Shown in pieces: positions 52,402 to 63,200 of a stretch of 64,000 nt of DNA. How positions within the stretch are numbered: the first letter of the stretch is position 1; each line of letters starts with the position of its first letter. The DNA lies in contig NW_026999466.1 of the NCBI RefSeq assembly GCF_037126465.1, forward strand, positions 62,001 to 126,000, given 5' to 3'. The position numbers were made by a program, and so were the translations under genes. The DNA comes from Ornithodoros turicata. Lineage: Eukaryota > Arthropoda > Arachnida > Ixodida > Argasidae. The notes below the pieces were generated by a model that was not told the origin of the DNA, did not search any database, and saw nothing but the letters and a program-made list of their open reading frames with translations.

Positions 52402-53037
52402 ATGTCTTCCCCCGAACCTTTTCGTTTCCGTCATCCTTTTCGCTGTATCTTAAGCGGTCCCTCCATGTGCGGCAAATCTACGTTCGTTGCTAACGTGCTG
52501 AGGAACCTGAACGACGTGGTGGACAAGCCTCCGTCACAAATATTCTACGTGCAGAAATATGCTTCGCCGAGCATGCAGGACGAATTCGGGGACTCCGTAA
52601 AATTTACCAAGGAGCTACCGCGAGAGTGGGACACGTCGCGCGCTACGCTGATCGTCGTCGACGATCACATGACCGACGCCGGTTCCTTGAAGGAGGTGAC
52701 CGATCTTTTCATTCGGGGTTCTCACCACGCCAACGCGTCGATCTTCTTACTCGTTCAAAACATCTTTTTCGACAGTAGCCATTTTAGAACAATATCCTAC
52801 AACGCCAGTTACGTCGTCCTGTGGCGCACTGTGCGCAGCGTGCACCAGATGGAACATTTCGGCCAACAGCTATTTGGCAGAAAAAGATTGGAGTATTTTC
52901 TGGACGCATATAAACAAGCGATGTCGTCGCCCCACGCATATTTACTCGTGGATCTTCACAACTATACGCACGAGGATCACAGGTTGCGTAGCAATATCTT
53001 TCCGGGAGAACGTCAATATATCTACGCTCCGAAATGA
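52402..53037 (+). CDS. E3 packaging ATPase, intact ancestral length
   Basis: 211 residues from the ATG at 52402. Walker A GPSMCGKST, Walker B LIVVDD, then a conserved QNIFFDSSHFRTISYN sensor region. It ends FPGERQYIYAPK with a TGA inside the ATGA overlap with the next gene. It shows that E1's longer ATPase is a frameshift fusion. Confidence 0.88.
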   Translation: MSSPEPFRFRHPFRCILSGPSMCGKSTFVANVLRNLNDVVDKPPSQIFYVQKYASPSMQDEFGDSVKFTKELPREWDTSRATLIVVDDHMTDAGSLKEVTDLFIRGSHHANASIFLLVQNIFFDSSHFRTISYNASYVVLWRTVRSVHQMEHFGQQLFGRKRLEYFLDAYKQAMSSPHAYLLVDLHNYTHEDHRLRSNIFPGERQYIYAPK

Positions 53038-53378
53038 ATCTCCGCCCTCACCTCACTTTACTCAAAGTACTCTCCACTCTACCCCCTCCACGCCGCCGCG
53101 ACGTCTTGAGACGTTCGTCCTCGTCCGACATGAAACACCTCTCCGAAATTTGCCTCAATGTATTGAACGGAAAGGTGGCTCTAGCTCCAGATACGTTCGC
53201 GCGTTTGAAGAAGCACAAACGCTTTTTACGACGGCTCGCCTACAAAAAGATCCACAAGAATCGCCAACGTTTGAAGCGCTATCTGTCTCAGCAGCGAGGA
53301 CAGGGCGTTCTTTCGTCGGTGGTTCCTCTCCTGCTTTCCGCCGTGTTGAACCTTTTCGCCAATGGCCAAGAGAATTGA
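53034..53378 (+). CDS. E3 basic protein with hydrophobic C-terminus (114 aa)
   Basis: Separate gene overlapping the ATPase by four bases. Basic middle, QQRGQG turn, VVPLLLSAVLNLF tail. Polinton proteins of this type may act in the virion interior or in membrane passage; this is inference. Confidence 0.7.
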   Translation: MNLRPHLTLLKVLSTLPPPRRRDVLRRSSSSDMKHLSEICLNVLNGKVALAPDTFARLKKHKRFLRRLAYKKIHKNRQRLKRYLSQQRGQGVLSSVVPLLLSAVLNLFANGQEN

Positions 53379-53838
53379 AGTGACCACCTCCATCGGAAAC
53401 ATTCTTTCCTCGAAGGAGAGTGACGACGTCAAAGTGAAACTCATACTGCAAGCACTGTATCGCATACTCAAGCAGAACGGATTTGACCCCTACGACAATA
53501 AAAACAAGGCGTCCGACGCTACAAATGACTTTGACTATTCGCTCCTCTCTCCAGAGGTGGACGAAGAGGAAGCGGAAAGGGTCGTCTCGGAATTAAAGAA
53601 GGTTCTTTCCTGGGATCGCGAGGGTTGTGTCTCCGTGTTGGGCAAGCCCATCAGACACTCCTCAGTTTACGAACTCGTCAATTATTTGTTGCAACGTAAG
53701 ACGGGAAAGAAACCTTCCTGGTTCCCCAAAGTCTCGAAACTATTGCGTCTGATTTCTCTACCCAAATCTCGCGAGCCTCAACAGCAGCAGCAGCAGCAGC
53801 AGGCCTCCATTGCGTGGACGACTTATGGAGGGATATGA
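53362..53838 (+). CDS. E3 conserved Polinton protein of unknown function (158 aa)
   Basis: Same as E1 8612-9085, with a one-codon longer Gln run and a few substitutions (LELKK/SELKK, VSGK/VLGK). Open. Confidence 0.75.
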   Translation: MAKRIEVTTSIGNILSSKESDDVKVKLILQALYRILKQNGFDPYDNKNKASDATNDFDYSLLSPEVDEEEAERVVSELKKVLSWDREGCVSVLGKPIRHSSVYELVNYLLQRKTGKKPSWFPKVSKLLRLISLPKSREPQQQQQQQQASIAWTTYGGI

Positions 53839-54868
53839 GAAACCAGAGGGTGGTTTGGGGGGTGTGGAACGCTATAGAAAAGCGCATCACTTGAGCAAAA
53901 AGAAGGCTCTCGCCATTCTCAGAAAGCTGGATGCCTACACGCTCCACCATCCGGTCAGAAGAAAGTTTAATAGGAGACGCATCATCGCGCTCAAGATCAA
54001 CGACGTGTGGCAAATGGACCTCGCCGATTTTTCAAAATACAAGAGATTCAACGGTGGCTACCGCTACATTCTCCTGGCAATCGATTCCTTCTCCCACTTT
54101 CTGCGCACCCTCCCGCTAAAGACGAAGCGCCCCGCCGAAATGAAAAGGGCCATGATAAGACGTTTTCGGGGAGGTAACGTACCTACACGCATCTTTTGCG
54201 ACAGAGGCGGGGAATTCTACAACAAGACCGTCAAGGAGTATCTCTCACGAAAGAAGGTTCACATGTATTCTACCTTCTCTCCAGTAATCGAAGCATCGCA
54301 GGCAGAGCGCGTCATACGCACTTTACGCGACAGAATATTCCGTTATTTTAGAGTAACGGGAAAATACCACTTCGTTTCCGCGCTTCCCAAGATCGTGCGC
54401 GACTACAACACCACCAAACACAGGACTTTGGGCATCAGCCCGTCCGAAGTCACGCCCGAAAACGAATTGGAGCTGTTCAATAAGATAAATGGGAAGCCCG
54501 TCGTACCCTCCGTGAAAAAGAAGCTCAAACTGGGGGATAAAGTGAGGGTCCTACTTCACAGAAAAGGCTTTCATAAGAGCTCGGAAGGGAGTTGGTCGCC
54601 TCAGATTTTCACCGTCTCCCGCCTGAGAGACACCTCTCCTCCCGTCGTACACCTTGAAGATTACCGGGGTAAGGAAGTGGATGGATCTTTCTACCCGGAG
54701 GAGGTACTCGTCTTAACCCGAGACGCCAATCAGCCTTGGCCAGTAACGAAAGTGCTGAGAAAGAAGCAACTGAACGGTCAGAGCTTCTCCTTGGTTCGCT
54801 GGTTCGGTTACGACAAAGAACACGATAGTTGGGTTCCGAGCAGCGACGTGGTCAAGATTGGGAAATGA
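53825..54868 (+). CDS. E3 integrase, intact (rve plus chromodomain)
   Basis: 347 residues from the first ATG (53825), overlapping the previous gene. First Asp in VWQMDLADF, second in FCDRGGEFYN, Glu in QAERVIRTLR; C-terminal chromodomain VRWFGYDKEHDSWVPSSDV. It is the only complete Polinton integrase in the window and includes the 38 bases missing from E1. Confidence 0.9.
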   Translation: MEGYEKPEGGLGGVERYRKAHHLSKKKALAILRKLDAYTLHHPVRRKFNRRRIIALKINDVWQMDLADFSKYKRFNGGYRYILLAIDSFSHFLRTLPLKTKRPAEMKRAMIRRFRGGNVPTRIFCDRGGEFYNKTVKEYLSRKKVHMYSTFSPVIEASQAERVIRTLRDRIFRYFRVTGKYHFVSALPKIVRDYNTTKHRTLGISPSEVTPENELELFNKINGKPVVPSVKKKLKLGDKVRVLLHRKGFHKSSEGSWSPQIFTVSRLRDTSPPVVHLEDYRGKEVDGSFYPEEVLVLTRDANQPWPVTKVLRKKQLNGQSFSLVRWFGYDKEHDSWVPSSDVVKIGK

Positions 54869-56134
54869 TGTCAGACATCTACGTCCACCTGCTCTCGAAC
54901 GCCAGCATGGATAAGTTTCCCTCGAATAAACTCAACGCCTTCACGGTAGCTTTCGATAGTCCTCTTCAGCTCTCGAATCGGTATAAAGTCGGTCTGATGG
55001 ATCTCAGCATAAGTAACGATTTTTTAAATATCGGGTACGAAAGGCAAGATGCGAAAATCGAGGTTTCTTTCGAGGATACGGTGGAAGCCGGCAGAACTTT
55101 TCGTGTCACCTCGGATCTCGAGAGGGATTTGGGAAAAGCCCTTTCGGAATTCGACGTTTCTTTCGCGTACAATAAATCGCGATACGACTTCGTCTTACCC
55201 GTGGACGTGAAAGCCGTGGAATTGGACCCTCGGCTCGCGCAAGCGCTCGACGCCTCGCTAGCGTCCCGCGAAGCAGGTCGTGCGGTGAAACCCCCCAAAT
55301 TGAGTGAACGCGAAGCCACCTCCATCTTATTGGAGCACGCCGCAGCCGTCGCTTTCGGCGACGTCACTCTGAATTCGGAAACCACGTCCCTACGGAACAC
55401 AGTCACATTTCCAGACGCACAAGCTGGACGCCTCGCTAGAATTCGCGGATAACGTGTACTCTCTGAAAACACCGAAAGGGTTGCACGTACCGGAACCCTT
55501 TGTCAAGCTGCTACATCTCACAGCCGTCGAGGGACACGAAGAAACGCTACGCGTCTCTCTCCCCATAGCGCGTCAATTTTCTTTCACGATCAAGACGAAA
55601 ATTCCTCGATCTTTCCAAGCACATCTGCCTCCCGGCTATTATGCGACGCCGCAAGCACTTCTAAATGCGATTAATCAGCGCGTAGGCGAACGCGCGCGCT
55701 TCAGCTTCGACGGAACCGAACAGAAATGTAAAATTCGACTTTCCGAGGGCACCTCCACCCTAAGACTTTCCGAGTACCTGGCTGTGCTTTTGGGCTTCGA
55801 ATCGCGTACCGTGTTCACGGGGGATGAGGATGCTACGAGCTCCGTCGAGGTACTCCTGGAACCCCCGTTTCACAACATAATCGTGTACACGGATATCGTG
55901 GAACCCACGTACGTGGGGAGCGGGAAAAAACCTATATTAAAAATACTACCCTTTTATTACGAGAAAGACAAGCACGTCGTCACCTACACGTTAGATAACA
56001 TCCAGTATTTTAACCTGTCTCAATTCGAAATTCCTTCAGTGACGATCGTTCTCGCGGACGAAACGGGAAGACGTTTGCCGTTGCGGTCCAAAGGCAGAAC
56101 CAATCTAACGTTGCATTTCAAATATGTACCGTAA
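54865..56134 (+). pseudogene. E3 penton-like protein, 5-bp deletion
   Basis: Identical in layout to E1 10075-11349, but near 55400 five bases are missing (AACACAGTCACATTTCC against the longer E1 tract), so the frame stops at 55452. The rest is open from 55454. Confidence 0.8.
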
Positions 56135-56453
56135 TTCCCCCAAAATAATTCCCGTGTACACGGGACCCCTTTTCCAACGAGGGGGCGGTGTGTTGAGCAA
56201 CATATCCAAGTTTATCGTTCCCATCTGTCAGCAAATAAAACCGATCGCCAAGAGAACGTTGAAGCGCTTGGCGCGGAATTTGGCCGATGGCGAAGGAATA
56301 TCGCGCGCAGTAAAAAAGACGGCCATAGCAACGGGGAGAGACGTGCTGGATTCCATGGAGGGCTCTGGAAACAACAATGGGAAGAAACGCCGCAAACGAC
56401 AACAAAAGGCGCCGACACACGACGCACCTGCAGATATCTTTGGTACGCCGTGA
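56124..56453 (+). CDS. E3 pVI-like protein, intact
   Basis: 109 residues, three or so changes from E1 (LFQRGGG, VPICQQ). Overlaps the penton-like gene by 11 bases. Confidence 0.75.
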   Translation: MYRNSPKIIPVYTGPLFQRGGGVLSNISKFIVPICQQIKPIAKRTLKRLARNLADGEGISRAVKKTAIATGRDVLDSMEGSGNNNGKKRRKRQQKAPTHDAPADIFGTP

Positions 56454-56483
56454 AGGTCACACATCCGCTGCGCGCGCTCCGTC

Positions 56484-57773
56484 ATGACGTCAACGAAAGG
56501 AAAAATACAGACGCCGATCTGTCTAACGAGTGATGTGATGATATTCGAACCCCCTTCCATTCAATAGGGCATGGAAGATACTTCGTACCAACTTTTTTAT
56601 CCGGTCAACGGAGTAAATAATTCCGTGATCGAGTTTTGTATTCAAAATTTGCAAAGGGCACACTTGGATCTCTACGGCAGTTTCGTGTCTTTGACCGTGC
56701 GCATTGTTCGCGACGACGGGGAAGAAATGGACGAGAAAGATGTCGTTTTCCCAATAAACCACCAGTTGAGCGGCATGTTTAAGACGGTCACCGTTTATGC
56801 GAACAACAAGCTCGTCAGTTCCAACGAGTTGTACGCTTACAGGAGTATTTTGGACGTCGTGCTTCATTCCACGCCCACGGCTCAAGAAACAGTGCACGCG
56901 GCTGGACTTTATGTCGAGGACGACGAACATTTAAAGGACGATTACGACGTCTCGTCTCGCGGTCCGAAACAACGTTACGATGCGACGAAGGGTGGAAAAT
57001 ACTTTAACCTGGTCGGTCAGATCAATACCGACCTGTTTCAACAGCCGCGCCTGATGGTACCTGCCGTCGAAATTCGCGTCGTTTTCCTGTTAAACAACGA
57101 CGAATTTAAACTCGTATCGGTCCCCAAAGACAAGAAAACGTACAATTACGAGGTGGACATTAAAGAAATGACGTTACACTTCAAAAAGGTGACGCTGGCA
57201 CCTTCCCTGTTTTTGGAATACGAGCGGCGGCTTCAGACCACGCCGGCCATCTACGTGTTACGCGGATTGGAAACCAAGGTGCGGAGCTTGAGTGCCGGGA
57301 GCTTGGACGCTCACTTTGAAAACGTTTACCCCGAAAGGGTACCTTCCAAATTATGCGTCGCCCTGCTCGCCACGTCCGACTTTCTCGGCGACATCCAATC
57401 GAACCCCTACAAATTCCGCCATTACGACCTGTCTCATTCGATGCTCTCCGTGGACGGCCAGCAAGTGCGAGCCGAGTACGACTTTCAGAACGACCTCGTC
57501 AAAATTCCCTACTTTAACTTCTTGCAAGAACTGGGAGAGAAACATTTCAAGTATAGCTACGAGCGATTTAAAACGAACGGGTTCCTTCTCTACTTTAACT
57601 TGGACGTGGACAAGTGTTCTTCTCCTTCGCATTTGAACGAGTGGCGAAAAGGAAACGTTCGCCTGCAATTACACTTCGCTAAAGCCCTTCCACACGCGGT
57701 CACCGTCCTCTTGATTTCCGAGTGTCCCAAGCTCATGTACGTCGACAAGGACCGTACGGTCACCTTCCCATAA
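56484..57773 (+). pseudogene. E3 major capsid protein, nonsense at codon 28
   Basis: TAG at 56565-56567 where E1 has TAC; otherwise one frame to 57773. An ATG two codons later could restart a protein lacking the first 29 residues, so partial function cannot be excluded. Confidence 0.83.
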
Positions 57774-57779
57774 GAAAAG

Positions 57780-58220
57780 ATGTACGAGAGCGACATCTTG
57801 GAACTCGTGTCCCTGAACCCCCTCGCTTCCTCCATGCTGAGAGGCATTTGCGCTTCCGACGAAGCCTTCGTTTTACGCAAGCCCGGTTATTTAATCATCA
57901 ATACGAAGAGCGAAGAAGGCGCGGGCAGCACTGGGTGCTCTACCTGAAAAACTACGACGGGTCTGCCGTGTTTTTCGACAGCTACGGACTTCCCCCCATC
58001 GAAGCAAACCTTCGAAGGACTTTACCTGTAGTGGACGAGTATAACGACAAGTGTATTCAATCGCCTTTTTCGCCTTACTGCGGGCTTTTTTTGTATCTAC
58101 GTAGCCACGCGCATGTCGAAACGCTACAGCTTGAAAAGTTGTGTATCCATGTTTTCCTGTAACCTCGAAGAGAATGACGAAACAATAAAACGTCTCCTCG
58201 TGAGCGAACTCGTTTCGTAA
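57780..58220 (+). pseudogene. E3 protease, two frameshifts
   Basis: One base lost near 57904 (just before the catalytic QHW) and one gained in the T-run near 58085-58091 (after the catalytic YCG). E1's two nonsense codons are absent here, so the two copies died independently. Confidence 0.82.
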
Positions 58221-58240
58221 AAAATAGTCTATTTATTTAT

Positions 58241-58633
58241 TCACGACATACACAAGACCCTTGCGAGACGATCTTCCAACGTGCTGACCCGACGCTCGCC
58301 GTCGTCGCCGGTCTGCACCGTGACGTCGAGGGATGTGTGGAGAAGCCAGTAGCGACGGACGATAGGTCGGTTGAAACCCGCGTTGATGAGACACGGGTCG
58401 ACTGTCTCTCCTCGTCTATACTTTTCCAGCAGCTCGAGCTTGTAATCTACGAAACGCTTCATTTTCTTTGCAATCTTCCCACTGACGGTGAACAGACGTA
58501 AGGGTATCGTCTTGAGAATCGAGCGAAAGTCTCCCTCGCAGCTATCGCCGTGAATATAATCGCGTAATCGCAGCAAGTCCCGATACATTCGCGTTTGCAC
58601 AAAGGTGGCAAACCTCTGCTCGGGCGTCATCAT
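58241..58633 (-). CDS. E3 conserved leftward protein (130 aa)
   Basis: Same as E1 13455-13850 with one Gly codon fewer (GDDGERR against GDDGGERR). Open. Confidence 0.75.
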   Translation of the reverse strand: MMTPEQRFATFVQTRMYRDLLRLRDYIHGDSCEGDFRSILKTIPLRLFTVSGKIAKKMKRFVDYKLELLEKYRRGETVDPCLINAGFNRPIVRRYWLLHTSLDVTVQTGDDGERRVSTLEDRLARVLCMS

Positions 58634-58687
58634 GACTGAGACGGAATGAGAGTAGACAACCTTTTTTTATTTCTCGTTACACACGAA

Positions 58688-58995
58688 TTAGGCTCCAGCT
58701 TTGGTTTCGTAGCCGGGAAGGCAGCCCAAATACGGACGAAGGCTCGAGTCTAACCAATGGCTGGGGTTTCTCGACCAGAGTCCACCGCAGCGACAGGTAG
58801 TCAGTTGATCGCCGATTCGCAAAAAGAAGGTCTTTGGAGGAGGCTTGAAGGTTAGGACCAGGGGTAGATCTCCCGTCAGTAGCCATTCGTAATCTGCAAC
58901 GAAAGGAGTGTGAGAAACGCGTGTTTTTTTAACTCAAACACACACGTACAATCTTCTTCAGTCACAGAGTGACACTGATGGTCCATCTTCTCCAT
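58688..58995 (-). CDS. E3 gene B: spliced CRCGGLW protein
   Basis: Exons 58950-58995 and 58688-58893, identical lengths (46 and 206) and splice sites to E1. Protein nearly identical. Confidence 0.68.
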
Positions 58996-59378
58996 CTTCC
59001 TTCAATAGTCGAAGTCCTTCGCAACGTACGTCGAACGGTACCGTCCGACAGCCGAGAAACGGGCGAATCAATCGGTCCGTCCAATGCTTTTGCTCTGAAA
59101 AAAATGTGAACGATTATAGAACGTATTAAAAAAAAATAACGAGGAAGCGTACCTTTGGACCACAATCCACCGCAATTGGTGCAGAAGAAGCGGGCGCTGC
59201 CAATCTCCCGAAATATGTGAGGCGGGAAAAAACCGACTTCACGCGCAGCAAAAGTGTTGTACACTGGAAACGAAACTCTTCAAACATTTCGACGATGATG
59301 ATGACGTCATGGGTATTACTTACGAGGATCTACCAAGCTGATCATGATGGAATGACGATCGACCATTCGCTTCGACAT
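58958..59378 (-). CDS. E3 gene A: spliced CTNCGGLW protein
   Basis: Exons 59324-59378, 59153-59263 and 58958-59094 (55, 111 and 137 bases, as in E1). Introns differ by small indels while exons do not, which supports the model. Confidence 0.65.
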
Positions 59379-59394
59379 TTATAGTAAAGCTTTG

Positions 59395-59680
59395 CCTCTC
59401 ACTCTCTATGACGTCATTGAACGTGTTTAAACATGTTAGACGTGTTTGAACATGTTTGGACATGGGCGGCGAAGTCGCCCCTGGACACACTCGTTCCTCT
59501 CTCACCCTCTCTATGACGTCATTGAACGTGTCTGAACATGCTTGGACGTGTCTGACATGTTTGGACGTGTTTAGACACAGGCGTCGAAGTCGTCCCTGGA
59601 CACACTACTTCCTCTCTCTCTCTCTCTATGACGTCATTGAACGTGTTTGAACATGTTGTGACGTGTGTAGACACGAACCC
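59395..59680. repeat. E3 CRE/p53-like tandem units
   Basis: Same array as E1 14615-14905 with three TGACGTCA sites and GAACATG decamers, but with small losses within units. Confidence 0.65.
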
Positions 59681-59716
59681 TGCAATACGAAAAACGTCAC
59701 ACAGTACGAATTAGAT

Positions 59717-59778
59717 TGGTGGTTAGTGTGTCGCGCCCAGTGTAGAAGGATCCTGGGTTCGAATCCCACTCTGGGTCT
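59717..59778 (+). promoter_or_regulatory. E3 tRNA-like box A/B sequence
   Basis: Copy of E1 14938-15003 with the B box GGTTCGAATCC intact and one mismatch in the outer stem. Confidence 0.42.
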
Positions 59779-59964
59779 TCTTGTCGTCATGTACAAGTCG
59801 TCCCAGAGTGTTAGCTAGAAATTAGTGTAATGTTTTATTCAACGTCGATGGTATTATCATTGTCATATGCGACATCGCAAAAAGGCGCGAAAGACGGAAG
59901 GCGGGGTGGTCAAAGTACAGACGACACCGTCGCAATGCGAGGAGGAGGAGAGCGGTGTAGCGAC

Positions 59965-59972
59965 TATAAAAG
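59965..59972 (+). promoter_or_regulatory. TATA box of the E3 polymerase gene
   Basis: TATAAAAG as in E1; followed by the same two small 5' exons, here without the ATG of the first. Confidence 0.55.
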
Positions 59973-60260
59973 GTGCGCTGGTTCTACGACGATTGACAGG
60001 AAGCCCACGAGGGGCATCCATCCACGACACGAGGCGTTTCGTGGACCAAAATGTAAGTTGACCGTCTCTGCTGTGAGAGTGTATTCTATGTATGACATTG
60101 TTTTTCAGGAACCGATAGCCGCTGTCACCGCATGACACTGAACACAGGGACTCATCCCATCCTCTCTCATCATCATCAATCTCAAGCGTTCCTCAACTGA
60201 AGGGAAAAGTGAGCATTGTTTCGTGAGGGGGAATCTCGTACTGATTTTGTTTGACCGCAG

Positions 60261-63200
60261 TGCCGCGCTGTCTCGTATGTCAGTACGACCCCATCGATGC
60301 CATGCTCGTGGCCGTAGAAAGAGAGCACGAAGCTAGAATAGAGAATCTCGGTAATAGCCCAGTCGTCCTTTCAGATGACGACGACGACGACAGAGACAGT
60401 AGTCCGCCTTTCGTAATACCTGAAACGGACGACGACGAACCCCTAGATGGACATGACAATGCAGACGAATTGCTCATGTGGGAAGGGGATCAGTCGTATG
60501 CAGATTTCATTCCTCTGTCTGGTAGGGTTCGAGATGAATCACCAGATGCAAGCCCAGAATTTCGAAACGAAGCTGAGCCTGTCCAGGGTCGTAGAATCGT
60601 TGAATTGAGAGAACACGTCGTAGAGAATCATCCCTCCGTCACGGAGAGACGATTCCTTCCTTTTTTTGTCACAGATGAGGCATTTGACGGAACGGCTACT
60701 AGGTACACGCTTCTCTGTTCCCCGCACGACGACAACGTCGACGATTTGCGACTCTATCTACCGAGCATAGCTCCAGTAATCACGCGCGTCCTCGAAGCTT
60801 ATCCCATGCCTTTCAAATTTTGTCTGTGCTCGAAGACGCTCATGGTTAAGGAGGGAGCCGACGGGTTGACTTCGCATCTCCTTCACGTGAACCTTCACAT
60901 GAGAGTCGTTCATAACCGCCAAGAAATCGAAAGCGCGATAAATGCTGCCATCGCAGAGTCCTCGCAACGCATTGAAAACTATGCGAGAGAAGGGTCTGGT
61001 TTCACCTCGAACGACGTCCAATGTGTCGACTTAAAACTAACGCGCTTAAAACCGAAGCGGATTGGATGCACGATCGAGCTTCCCGAGCTGCTAAAGAGAA
61101 AAACAAAGACTCTCACAAACGTCAAACTTCCGTCGAATCACGAAAACGAGTGTTTCAAGTATAGCCTGCTGGCACTCTTACATCCTTTGAGGAGCAAACC
61201 AAACCTGCATGTAAGATACCACAAGTACATGAATCCTTCCCATCCGGAGACGCGCGTAACGTACTGGCCGCCCTGCTTCCCAGTCAATTACGAAGACATT
61301 TCCCTGTGGGAGAGAAAAAACAAAATCTCCGTCTACATCTACGTGTTCGACGAGCAGACGAGTTCGATATCTACCGGACGGGTTCCCTGCACGCTCTATA
61401 AGGATAAAGTCCCCCTGCTCGAGGTTAGGGAGCATTTCTATGGGATCCGAAAATTTAGCACTTTCATGGGACGAAGTGACTACTTTTATTGCGAGAAATG
61501 CACGTCCGGTTACGGAACGAGAGAGGCATTGCAGCAACACGAACGTCTGTGTGGAGACGTAAACGAAGTGATTCTCGAAATGCCAAAAGCGGGGGAGTGT
61601 GTCTCCTTCAACAAGATACAGTACATGCATCCCTATCCCTATTTCGCGGTGTTGGACACGGAGAGCGTTTTGGAAAAGGACGCGCTCGTGAAGGACGCCT
61701 CGAGTGTGCACAGGATGAGCTCGTATAGCATTGTGCTAGTGAGAAGTTGTGATGGGAAAATAATGGACGTAGATGGCTATTTGGGACCCAACGCGGCAGA
61801 GAAATGCTTGCTCTCGCTCAAGCGATTTAGTGATCAAATCGATAGGTTGAACAGTTGTCCCGCGTCGTTGGTCATGAGTATGGAAGACCACTTTCGGCAC
61901 GCGAGCGCTACACACTGCGAATTTTGTGGAATCGAATTTAACCGACATACGCGGAAGGTATCGCATCACGACCACACCCGCTTCGTAGAGTCCTGGTTCT
62001 TCGAATTTTGTCGCGACGCTGTGTGATACGTGTAACCTTACGTGTCGTAATACCAAAGAACTCGTCGTGTGCGTGCACAACCTGCAGTACGATTTGAGCT
62101 CCCTTCTCCGCCACATGCACGTTCTAAATCTGGGCGAGCCGTGGATCTTAGCTTCGAGCTCGGAAAAGATAAGAGGGTTCAACATTGGCGATCTCCATTT
62201 CCGCAATACCACGCAGTTTTTCAACCTCTCCTTGTCGAACCTGGTGGAAACCCTGCTCGCCAGCGGTGGTGAAAGCGCGTTTCATTGTACCCGTCAAATG
62301 TTTGGTGACCGTTTCCGACGCCTCCTCAGGAAGGGCATTTACCCGTACACCTTCGTCGACAGTTTCGAAGCGTACAATTTGCCCGCACTACCGCCAAAGG
62401 AAGCTTTCAAAAGCGACCTGAACGACCAAGAGATCACGGACGAGGACTATCAGTACGCCCTCGAGATTTTCGAATTGTTCGAATGTAAGAACCTCGGCGG
62501 TTACACGCGTCTCTACGTCACGCTCGACGCCTGTCAGCTCTGCGACGTCGTACTGTATTTCAGGAATATTGCGCTAGAGACGGATAGGTTAGATATCCTA
62601 CGCACGGTGTCCCTCGCCAGTTACGCGTGGAGCAGCGCTCTGAAGCTCACCAAAGTCAAACTCGAGCTCATGAGCGATCGCGAGATGTACGAAACGATCG
62701 AGAAGGGAATCAGGGGAGGCATTTGTAACAGCTTCCACAGATACTGTCGGGCTAATCACGAGGGGTGCGACGATTACGATCCCCAGCAAGAAAAGACTTT
62801 TATCCAGTTCCTCGACGTGAACAGTTTGTACCCGTACGCGATGACTTTCCATCTCCCGACAGGTGGTTTTGAGTGGGTGGATCCTTCGAGGTGGAGCGAG
62901 ATCGATTTTCTCAACATTCCTCACGATTCGGAAGTGGATTACGTGTACGTGGTAGACTTGTCATATCCCGAAGAACTGCACGCGCTCACTAGGGATTTTC
63001 CCCTGGCACCCGAACACAGGTGCGTGGACGAGAACGAACTCTCCCCCTACCAACGCCACCTGAAAGATGCGTTGGCGCTGAACGCCCCTTCCACAACGAA
63101 ACTCTTGCTGACGTGCTACGACAAAGAACGCTACGTCGTTCATTATGCACTGCTCGCTCTGTACGTGAGGTTGGGCATGAAAATAAAACGTGTTCACAGC